Shown piece after piece: positions 25,401 to 34,400 of a DNA stretch of 64,000 nucleotides. The notes under the pieces were generated by a model that did not search any database, was not told where the DNA came from, and was given only the letters and a program-made list of their open reading frames with translations. Position numbers and translations under genes: made by a program. The stretch's first letter is position 1. Each line of letters begins with the position of its first letter. Origin of the DNA: Heliocidaris erythrogramma (taxonomy: Eukaryota > Echinodermata > Echinoidea > Camarodonta > Echinometridae); assembly GCA_025617745.1 (NCBI GenBank), contig CM046870.1, positions 9,972,410 to 10,036,409 of the forward strand. Direction: 5' to 3'.

Positions 25401-25955
25401 ATTTGTACAAACATTGCTTCACAGTATTCATTACTTATATTGAGATTATTCTTTATCTTAAAATTTAGTTTGTTCAAAATGTAGAAACCAACGCCACCAC
25501 CACGTTTATTTTCTCTCTCCTGACCTATAAATGAGTAATTACTAAGATAACACAGATTAGCATGTGATTTATTCAACCATGTTTCTGACAAAGCTATTAT
25601 ACTAAATTGTCTTTCAAAATCATTTAAATATAACGATAAATTGTCGAAGTTCTTTGTTAGACTACGACAGTTGAGATGCATAATTGATAGATGCTGTTTA
25701 TAATCAAATGTTGAATTACATTTATTGAATTTGTCTACTGTAAAGTATGAAGTTTCTCCAAAAATGTTTGTATCAGACATCATGATATACATTTGATGTG
25801 TTAAGTAAACACATTATTATGACACGGAATAGTAGAGAAATGTAAGGGAAAGTCCCTGTGAAACATATGGGAGATATATACATAATTACATTAAAATATA
25901 TACAATATAATTAGCGAAGAAAATTATACAGTTTACTAATAATAAATACGTGAAA
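22456..25955 (-). mobile_element. Non-LTR retrotransposon (LINE), intact coding region
   Basis: A 3.5-kb insertion in minus orientation, with about 160 bases of 5' sequence, one long ORF, and a 3'UTR of about 385 bases ending in an A-rich AAATAAATGAATTG tail. It is bounded by a probable 6-bp duplication, ATAATT. No ORF1 is visible, so either the element is a single-ORF type or the copy is 5'-truncated. Confidence 0.85.
22841..25792 (-). CDS. LINE ORF2: AP-type endonuclease plus reverse transcriptase
   Basis: A 983-residue polyprotein without stops or frameshifts. The N-terminal apurinic-type endonuclease spans about residues 36-245. It shows HLNCRSL, the metal-binding Glu in SETW (Glu70), GGGVGFY near 98-104, the catalytic Asp in FGDYNIN (Asp173), and the final SDH (Asp240-His241). 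The reverse transcriptase follows: YRPISVL near 546-552, FLDLSKAFDT near 615-624, GVPQGSILGPLLF near 673-685, and the catalytic FADD at 704-707. Family knowledge: the endonuclease nicks chromosomal DNA and the reverse transcriptase copies the element RNA at the nick. The motif wording fits the CR1/L2/jockey group, but I cannot name the clade. The first ATG (25792) is followed by two more within five codons. The intact frame suggests recent insertion. Confidence 0.9.
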   Translation of the reverse strand: MYIMMSDTNIFGETSYFTVDKFNKCNSTFDYKQHLSIMHLNCRSLTKNFDNLSLYLNDFERQFSIIALSETWLNKSHANLCYLSNYSFIGQERENKRGGGVGFYILNKLNFKIKNNLNISNEYCEAMFVQINDSLIIGCIYRPPGQPVNEFLRILQNILHLIPRSMSCYFFGDYNINLTSSEGNIVNNEFTDLYSSFSFCPVINKPTRITKYSVTLIDNMFTNRPDMVKQCGILLGDISDHLPIFSIITSYCLSSNCDYVNIFKHVINDYNIAQFCRHLKHFDWDLRETNVNDMFNEFVDNFLELYNKCFPLRRSTNIANHKNKTWFTKELKRLCRKRQKLYRKFILNRTATNERIYKIFRNKCTKIIQKTKQQFYKSKFCAATGNSKATWKEINSILNRKKNHNVPTKIVNNNIAVTDIKEIASGFNEYFISIGPNLQNKLHDTPGTCSEQFSKFLKNPCSFSIFFQPISESEIISVVEKLKNGTSSGFDNIDIKVVKKIIPFICKPLSLIFNKSISTGIVPDKLKVAKVIPVFKAGSKETMTNYRPISVLTVFTKIIEKCVFTRISKCLFSHKILNENQFGFREGLSTSLAITKFTQEITNSLESKQTTIGVFLDLSKAFDTMDHHILLQKLNHYGIRGIPYIWIESYLSNRKQFVTINSTKSNMLEVVCGVPQGSILGPLLFLIYINDIQCSSNVLNFIQFADDTSIFFTHNDISFVTRTLNNELHNVCEWLKCNKLVINISKTNFMVFSNMKYNIEDITLHMNQFQLLHTNHSKFLGVHIDESMSWKYHIGDICSKISQVVGILYRLRNVLPEKILLTIYNTLFLPHISYCNINWAGCPKSYSDRLFKLQKRAIRLITKSSYTAHSAPLYFRLKVLNLYDIRQLQTGIFMYKCKHNLLPLYITAMFPINATIHSYQTRSANDFHFPKIRTSYAKSTLCFTGPKLWSSLPNDIKNSVSLQCFKRNLKNYMINKYQDQQNY

Positions 25956-26085
25956 ATAATTAAGACCACGTTTCCCTTGAAAAATGTTACACATTGAAAC
26001 ATGTATTAAAGGAACCTGAACATAAAGACCATCTGCTCATAAAGACTGCGTTTCTTGTCTCAAGTCTCACTGTACAATGTATTTA

Positions 26086-27429
26086 CATAATTTTTTTTTG
26101 TGTTAAAGGATCCACAGTCATCTGCATGAGTTATAGAGAAGAAATATTGACGGTGTTATATTTGGGGGCCATAGTCATAACTATACCCCCATTGTTGATT
26201 TCAAGATTGTACCATGCCCTCAAACTGTTTCTTGGGGTAAGCACAGAGATCACCTCAGTGCAATAATTTTAACTATTGCCATTCAAGGCAGTCAAACATA
26301 TGTTTACCGGCACAGTCCAAGCACGTTCAAAGGCACTTTGTACGAGCACAAATAATATCACATACATTGGATACTCTATAAATTATGTACAGATAGTATT
26401 TGAGATATTTATTTTACATATTTTGCTCCACAAGTATGTTTTATCACTATGCTATATCATTACTTCCTTTAATTTTTTCCCCTAATAAACAAGGCAAAAG
26501 ACAGACTGTGTCTTGCTTTCTTGTGACCAAATCACATAAATGTTGCCTAAGAGCGTCCCTGACCCAAGTTTGGTTGCACTTGGAACAATGTGTGCAAAGT
26601 TACTAGTCATCAGAGGGTCTTGTGGGTAAAAACTTACATTTCCTACAATGAGGTACAGTATAACCTCAAATGAACTTTGACCTTAGCATGTGACCCTCGA
26701 CAGCTCCATAATGTGAAGGAGCCTCAAGTGCACCTCTGACCCAAGTTTGACGCGCATGACTTTTGTTGGCTGCGCTCTTCTGTGATGTCATCCAGGAAAG
26801 CAAATGGCAGCCTCCATGACTGTGTGACTCTTGGCATTTCTATGGGGTTCGTAACCATTTTTATCGACTTCATAATCATATCGCCTCGTGTGTATAGTAC
26901 ACCACGATAAAAACCTTTGTGTTGCCAGATCGCACCAACGCACTCCCAACCATGTATTAATAGTATACTATTGAATATCCTTCATTATTATGTATAATAT
27001 TCAAAATTTTATAATGATCTCACATTTTTGAAAATAAAAAATGAAGAATGCGAAGTTTCCAACAGCATGTACACAAAATGCTAGGGACATGTAAACATAT
27101 GCAATCTGCCAAATAAATTTAACATTCATATTTCTTATCATTTGTCAAATTTATTTCAAACATTCACTAACCAATTTCTGTGATTTTTCCATCTTTGTAC
27201 AAAGCAACTTGTTACAAAGGTTGGAGTGCCTTTTAACTTTTTTCACCATGTTTTTCACCATGTTTTTCAGCATGTTTTTCAGCCAATTAGGTGAATACAG
27301 CCTCTTTCTGTTTTGCTTTCGCATGCATAGCATAGTAGATTATTATTAAATACAGGTTTTTTTTCTTCACACAATAGTTCATAGGTCCGTCGTGGAATAT
27401 GACACAGCGCTAGCTGAAACAATCACTCC
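26086..27429. other. Intergenic
   Basis: No supportable gene. A short repeated CACCATGTTTTT word occurs at 27243-27275. The remainder is AT-rich and unremarkable. Confidence 0.45.
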
Positions 27430-28950
27430 TCCCGCATAACATACAGAAGAAGAAATTTAGGACCCTTGTGCGGGATAACAGACTTTGGCGAGGAGACGCT
27501 CTCAGGCAAAGGGACAACACATGGAACAATGGAATCATTGTGCAGCGGTCTGACAAACACAATGCAGATACTCAACTTCAACCCACAGCTACCATTCGAA
27601 AGACGACAAAGCGATCCTCGCAACCCCCATTGCCAAACCTAGCTACACATTATGGAGGACAGAGGACAGAGGAAGGGCCCATCATCAGTTGGAGAAAATC
27701 TGCAAATCGAGGCAATCAATGAGCGCAGAGTAGTCAGAGAAAACAGGACTTTGGATACATCCTAAGCAGGGTTCAAAACAATGCTGCTCCATCAATTCCA
27801 AGTTGGATGGGATTCAACACAATCCTTGCTCAGGAAAAAGATTGGACAAGAGTGTCACAGATTGGCTACTTCCCTCTCACTGATGCATCTCAAATGGAGA
27901 TGAACACAGTGGAGACCATCCTGGTTTAGAGCATTGAATTGCCAATGCTGTGGAAGTCAAGACGATTGTTCTGGTATTTGAATAAGCGATTTACGCCAAG
28001 GCACAAGCTATAAGATGGAAGAACAGGAACAGGTTGTACCAGGAGAGGATCGTAATAAGGTTAGGAACTTTTCACACAACAATGGCCTTCCTTGCATGGG
28101 AGCTGCATCTCGCAACAATACGCTCAATGATTCATGGCCTATGACAGGGTGAATTATTCCCGCTATGCTCCCGTCTACTGGTTGGAGATGAAAGATGTTG
28201 CAACCAAGTATCCCAGCATTGATGAGGAGTTTCGAAATGGTAATTTCTGTATACAGAGGCAAGATCACCATGGGTTTGCAAGTATACCAATGGACATGTG
28301 CATTGAGCAAACAGCCAAATTGGATGCTAAGAAAAGAGGTGGTCTAACAGGAATAACCACCAACAAGGGAGCTGTGCATCGTTGGATTTGATCCTATCAT
28401 CTGCGGGTAGAGATTGTGAGATACTGTGAAGAGATGGCAGGGAGAAGTAATGTTGTCAGAGAGTGAAATGACCTGTCTGAGACACACAACAAAAAGGATA
28501 GAGGATATCCGCAGACTCGTAACAGCCAAAGGAGCTTCAGGCGAACTATCAGGCAGTAATATGGAGGAGGTCTCCTAAAGGTCATGTTACAATACCTCCA
28601 CCTGTAAATCATGGATGGAAGTAAGGAAACCTTGCAAAAGACTGGATGGACATGGCTCCAGCCCCCAAGGAATACTTGAGCTAACGAATTGCCACTGCAG
28701 AAAATCAACATGTTGGAAGTAACAATGTTAATGCTGTGCTCATGGTTTGCCCTGTACTGAGCTTTGCAATTGTGTGGAATGCAGTAATCAGCCAGATGAA
28801 AGTGACGCTGAAGATGACCCAAGCAACAATGAGAGTGATGAGGAGGTTGAAGAATTCCTTGCTGCTTATCTAAACCTCTTTATTAGGGTTGATGACATGA
28901 AGTATGTACATGATGTTAGATTTGATTTAGTATTGTATTCTATATAATCT
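27430..28950 (+). pseudogene. Decayed multicopy gene with a CXC-type cysteine-rich end
   Basis: Coding similarity is visible across three frames, with many stops and shifts. The longest clean piece is 28134-28391 (MAYDRVNYSRYAPVYWLEM near the start, then GLTGITTNKGAVHRW). It is followed by a broken continuation with CEEMAGRSNVVRE at about 28424-28464. Near 28683-28785 is a cysteine cluster: Cys-x-Cys, then PCTELCNCVECSN, with Cys-x3-Cys-x-Cys-x2-Cys spacing. From memory, proteins of this layout occur as large uncharacterised multicopy families in marine invertebrate genomes, with a tesmin/TSO1-like CXC tail. Their function is unknown and they behave like passengers of transposons. The copy is clearly inactive. 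The acidic tail (Asp/Glu/Ser-rich, 28795-28860) is also preserved. Confidence 0.55.
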
Positions 28951-29108
28951 CCATAATTAGAGGTAAACTGTAGAGAAACTTACCATTGAATGGTGAGACT
29001 ATAGAGACAATGTTAAAAAAAATTAATCAAATTTGCTTTGGTTTCTATTGATCAATTTTATAATTAACCTTTTTTTCCCTATAGTGAAATTGACTAGTAT
29101 ATGTAGGG
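28951..29108. other. Spacer between two decayed genes
   Basis: AT-rich, no feature seen. Confidence 0.4.
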
Positions 29109-29996
29109 ATGGCTGAATCAGTTCAAGGAATGATTCAAGCACTGACTGATGCAATTCAAGGACTTAGTGTGCAGCAAGCTCTACCACCTGTGAACTTGGT
29201 AAAGTTTAGAGGGCCACACCGGTGTCATCAGGCGACTTATCACTGAAGAAGTGGCCAGACAATTTCAATAGTTATGCCAGTCACTACAAACTGATACGTA
29301 CAGCCAAGGCATAATGTTAGTGGATCATCTGACTGGACCAGCTAAAGAGGAAGTCCTCTGTCATGATGAGACCGAGAGAGGAGATTTTGATTGAACTGGT
29401 CAAGATACTGAAAACCCTCTGCAGACCAAGTGAGACGGTTGCATCTATCGATCAGACATTCCATAAACGCGTCCAGCAGGAACACAAGTCTCTGGCAGAA
29501 TATAGCAGAGCGTGATGAAATTGTATACGCTGATGATAAGAGCAGCTTTTAATGAATATGAGAAGAAAGCACTCAAGTCCTTGGAGCAGGCTTCCCCTTA
29601 AGGAAAGATTTGTTCGCGGAAAAGAAGGTCAGAGTCGATGAAACTGTGGGAGTTCCCATTTCCCAGGAGAACTCTACACCATCAGATGATGTGAAAGCCT
29701 CAAGCAGGATGTATCAGACTGGGCTTAACAGGTCTAGAATGTTTGTCTTGACTCAGATCATAGAAAAGATGTCAGATAGACCAGCACAGGCAAAGAGAGA
29801 CGAATCCCCATTTGCTACAATAGTGGGTAGAGAGGTCACACGAAGAATGAGTGCAAGAACCCATCTGTGTGTTATGGCTGCAAGGAAACAGGGCACATTA
29901 AGAAGAATTGCTCAAGGGCTCAGATTCTGGAAAATCAAGCTGGCGTAAACATGGCACAGACTGAGTGCTTGCAAGGGAATGATGTAGTATAACGTT
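29109..29996 (+). pseudogene. Decayed retrotransposon gag with a CCHC zinc knuckle
   Basis: An ATG at 29109 opens a frame for about 45 codons before a frameshift and stop near 29245. Coding similarity then hops frames to about 29996. The diagnostic piece is at 29870-29911: CYGCKETGHIKKNC, an exact Cys-x2-Cys-x4-His-x4-Cys zinc knuckle of the kind found in retroelement nucleocapsid regions. The clean sub-frame 29610-29948 shifts before the knuckle. Family knowledge: Gag forms the particle that packages element RNA. No protease, reverse transcriptase or LTR was recognised nearby, so this is a fragment. Confidence 0.6.
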
Positions 29997-30745
29997 TGGT
30001 GAAGCCGAGTCCAAGAGGCAGATGTATGCTTCAAATCATCATGAAATCTATAAAGACCAAAAAAGTCAATACAACACGAAAACAAACTTCAGAGATAGAT
30101 GTGTGCGAGTTTTGCACTACGAAGTAGTAGGAGGTCTCAAGTAAAATGTGAATTTGCCTTTTAAAATGAAAATTACATTTAATTGTAGCTGGATACTTTG
30201 CCATTCGACAGCGTCAAACGATTTCACAATGTACAGAGGAGTAGAAATATGACAACTTGACAAAAAGTTGATGTTTCGACCCTTCATAGTATCCATGATG
30301 AAATGTTTCCGTTTTGTTCAATCGCCCCAGTGAACAGTAATTGAAATTGATACATGTATTTTAGAAAAACAGAAAATCTAGATAGTGGAGTATCGGAAAA
30401 TTCATTATAAATGTCACTTGAATGATGGGTACTGCTACTTATTAATAAAACAGGCACATACATGTATATTCACCTCCTTCCCCTGAAAAGAAACAGGTCT
30501 AATATGAAAAAAAAATAAATAAAAAAGGAAAAAATAAACAAGCATATTGAAAAAAAATTCTTAATATCTACCTTATTCTCATTATTCTTATTACATTGTA
30601 GTTAAATAAATAAGCAACATTGAGACAATATCTTATCATGTAGATGATTCCCGAACCCCAGGTACACCAATTCTTATGTACTACATAATCAACCTTTCCC
30701 AATTGCTTCTGGACAGTTTCTTTCACAATATGTAATCGCCTGACC
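29997..30745. other. Intergenic
   Basis: AT-rich sequence with no gene or clear repeat structure recognised. Confidence 0.4.
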
Positions 30746-30902
30746 AGGGCCCCGTTTCATGAAAACTTGTTATCACTAGCAAGTTATGATAATTGTTATT
30801 AGCTACTGAAATCATAGCATTTGATTATCTGAGAGCACATTTGTCATAGATCTGTTGCAATTGTTATTGATGACAAGTATATGTATTATGAAACAGGCCC
30901 AG
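30746..30902. mobile_element. Short foldback MITE, copy 2
   Basis: Begins GGGCCCCGTTTCATGAAAAC and ends ATGTATTATGAAACAGGCCC, which are inverted ends. The interior (TTATTAGCTACTGAAATC, then GAGAGCACATTTGTCATAGATC) matches the copy at 8018-8175. Confidence 0.8.
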
Positions 30903-31067
30903 AACTCAATTTTTTTAATAACCATTTTATGTGAAAATGAATGTCAAATAGGGAAGGGGGGGGGGGGGGGGGGTGGCCAAGGTAGTGGTGCGATACAAAG
31001 GCTTCCACTCATACTCACTCATCACTGTATTACAAGATACAGGACTGTAAAATGCATGTTGCTGCTG

Positions 31068-31073
31068 TTTATT
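31068..31073 (-). terminator. Candidate poly(A) signal of the CBR1-like gene
   Basis: AATAAA on the minus strand, about 170 bases downstream of the stop codon ending at 31244. It is the first canonical hexamer I noticed after the stop. Usage is inferred. Confidence 0.4.
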
Positions 31074-31243
31074 AATTTTGTCCTGCCGATTTATGAGGTA
31101 GTCGACAGTGTCATGTGTGAACAAAGCTTAACTATGAATGTACTACAAAAAAACGAGGTATCATAATTTCTAAAAAATTACTCCCTGGTTCCCGTTCATC
31201 CTAATCTCCTGAGAAATCCATCCAATTCCCATCGCCGCTGCAT

Positions 31244-31402
31244 CTACCAGAAATCTTTGACAGCTTTCTTGGTGAAGAAGAGCCCCTGGTGTGAACTGCC
31301 CTTGGGTAGAAGAGCGAGATAGACTGGTGTGACAGCACCTTGGTCAATGGTCAAAGGTCCCTTGTGGCTGGACATGTCCGTATCCACGTAACCAGGGCAA
31401 CA
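31244..31402 (-). CDS. CBR1: CBR1-like terminal exon 6
   Basis: 159 bases including the TAG stop, after a CAG acceptor. Encodes CPGYVDTDMSSHKG, then VTPVYLALLP, and ends KDFW. This matches the normal C-terminal end of the family. Confidence 0.95.
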   Translation of the reverse strand, partial: CCPGYVDTDMSSHKGPLTIDQGAVTPVYLALLPKGSSHQGLFFTKKAVKDFW

Positions 31403-34400
31403 CTGCAACGACACAAGCCGATTTTATAAATGAAATACATCTAATAATAATAATAGCTTCATGTACAATGCGCACATATCCATCCTAAGGCACATCAGTC
31501 ATTTAAAGTCCCATATCAGTTTAAAAACTTTTTTTCTGTTCACAGGAGCTCATTATGGTTTTGGTGATGTGAAACAACAATTTCTGTGTATTTGATTTTG
31601 CACCAGAGCTTTTTTTTAGCTTTTCCAGATGTAAACTGCTCACCTCACACATGGATATTTTTCTTCCCAGTGGTTACCAAGTATTTGCTTTCTAAATTGA
31701 CATCAAAGGGATACGCCACCAGACGGCCGTGGGGAAAGTCAGAATTGCGTAAGCCCCATTCACTCGTACACAAAGAATGTGCGAATGTCCGTTGGACTAC
31801 TGGGATTACTTTTCGGACTGCACGAAGCCGACTGAATCTCGCACGACAGCTGGAGCTCAAGCGGAGCGTGCATGTTGCGCGGCGAACAGCCTGTTCGAAG
31901 TTTGCTCCCTTTAAATGTGTCATGTTGCTTTATAATTGATCTCATGATAATCATTCAAGCTTTAGTAGTGCTTGCAAATTTAATAAAGTCACCAGATATA
32001 TCCAGATCTTAGATGTAAATGGTCTTAGATGTAGATGCAGTTAGTAGTGTACAGTGGAACCTCATTATAACAAACTCCTTGGGACCAAGATACAGTTGTT
32101 AATAATAATAATAATAACTAGAGCACTCGGAGGGGGGGACCAGTCCGAGTACATGTATCCCCCGAACCCGTCACCCATCCCCCATTTGAAATGATGTTGT
32201 GACTGAAATGGATAAAGTGGCAATTTGGGACCTTGGGTATCACTGCTGACATATTTGACCTTTTTGTACTTTTGTCATTTTTAGTTGTTTTGAAATTGAA
32301 GGTGATCCGACAAAAACTACAGCCGGTAGAGCGCTCACAAGAAATTCTTTACTATTTCTTTTAAAAATATGGTTACCATGGCAACGATGACTCCACCCAC
32401 ATAAAAAACAATAGGTGTCTTCATCTTACCATAATGCACCACCATGCAAAATATGAAGATGATCCGACAAGAACTGCAGCCAGTAGAGCGCTCACAAGAA
32501 ATTCTTTACTATTTCTTTTAAAAATATGGTTACCATGGCAACGATGACTCCACCCCACACCAAAAACAATAGGCGTCTTCATCTTACCATAATGCACCTC
32601 CATGCAAAATTTGAAGGTGATCCGACAAGAACTGCAGCCGGTAGAGCGCTCACAAGACAATCTTTACTATTTCTTTAAAAATATGGTTACCATGGCAACC
32701 ATGACTCCGCCCATGACTCGGCCCACACCAAATACAATAGGCTTCTTCATCTTACCATAATACACCTCCATGTGAAATTTGAAGGTGATCCGACAAAAAC
32801 TGCAGCCAGTAGAGCGCTCACAAGAAAATCTCTGCGGCGGACGCGGCGCGACGATGCCAAATCCATAGTATCCCCGAACACTAGTTCGGGGGATACAATA
32901 ATAGCTGTTTCTTATAAAGCGCCTTACCAGTTACAATGTAACCGACCAGAGCGCTTACAGCATTATTACCCCGTTCACTGGATTCAATTGCAATTCTGCA
33001 CATTACAGTGCACATTCTCCACTCCTCTGGGGAGCATTCCAGCCAGTTGCCCGTTTCCAAGCGCGCGCATGCTAATCCAACCACAGTGGCGTTCGCATCC
33101 TACCGGGTACCCATTTAACACCTGGGTGGAGAGGAGCAATGTAGATAAAATGCCTTGCTCAAGAGCATAAGTGCCATGTCGGGGTTCGAACCCATGACCT
33201 TTGCATTTCCAGTGAAGTGATTAAACCACTCGACACTCGACTACGATTACCTCTTTATATCAAAATCTTGTTATATCAGGGCTAAAAAAAACCCCAATAG
33301 AATACAAAGAAGTGGGACCAGCAAAGGAGTTTGTTATAACAGTGCTCTTTATAACAAGGTGCCATTGTTCATGACAAAATAGATGTTCTGATCAACAGTT
33401 GGACTTTTTCTCTATTAACGGGATGCTACAGGCAAGTCAAATGTACTATTTTTACCCTGGCATTAGCCAAGCTGCCCTCACTATGAACATGGCGAACAAA
33501 GAAGCGGACAAAATATACAGCTCCTCATTGTACCTCCCACACTTGCTCTGGTAGACAATAGAACATCCCTCCACTGCTATTATGTAAAAGTATGTAGAAC
33601 AGGTGGCACGTGCATATTCACCTGTTCTACTTATTTTATACAATAGCAATGAAGGGATGTTCTTTTGTTACCAGAACAATTGTGGAGGGTACAATGAGGA
33701 GCTGTATATTTTGTCCGCTTTCTTTGTCATCATGTTCATATTGCCTAGGGTGCCAAAAGCATTCAAGGAATTACTTTCTACCAGCTGCTTTATTTACTAA
33801 ACTTGGATTTAGAGTGTCAAATGTAGATTGATGTCTTACCCAAGGGCACTAGGACATGTGACTGACAGTCCGCTATTAACTTAGCAACTAGATTGTGACA
33901 CATCAATATTTAATGCACTGTATATTTGGTGATGCAAAGTTTACTCTGGCAGACTGAAAAAGTCAAATATAATGGGCTAACATTAGGGTTGTAACTTGGT
34001 TTTAAGTTAGGTGTAATGTTAGGATTAGGGTTAGGATAAGGGTTAGGATAAGGGTTAGGGTTAGGATTACGATTAGGATTAGGATTACGATTAGGGTAAG
34101 GGTAAACGTTAGGTATAGTGTCTGATTATGATTGTAGGAGAAACGGGGGGGGGGGGGGGGGGGGGAAGTGGAGCAGTGTAAAAGTAGAGGAGGGGCACGC
34201 AGAAAAAAGAGCTTTGAATTTTCTGCCAGCAAGGGGCATTTCTACAACATTCTTAAAGGCATCTTTACTTAGACAGTTTCTTTCTTAGATTCTCACAGTG
34301 CTACTTACACAGTTGATGAGGATGCCTTCCCTGCTGGAGTCCTTGGTGATATCATGTCCCTGGACTCTGGTGAGAGCTATCAAACCTAGCTTGCTCACCC

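Larger units (their letters stand above)
22400..26085 (+). repeat. Dispersed GACCACCTG repeat split by a LINE
   Basis: The left piece is about 22400-22455 and the right piece about 25956-26085. They are the two halves of the repeat that stands uninterrupted at 15237-15385. ATAATT occurs at both junctions (22450-22455 and 25956-25961), as expected for a target-site duplication. Confidence 0.75.
32050..33370. mobile_element. Nested repeat stack in CBR intron 5
   Basis: The outer pieces near 32053-32090 and 33250-33360 share ATAACAAACTCC/GGACCA words in inverted orientation. Between them lie an element with tandem X-box units and a short hairpin end near 32870-32897 (TATCCCCCGAACTAGTG-type), and then a SINE. 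The order of insertion is not fully resolved. Confidence 0.5.
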
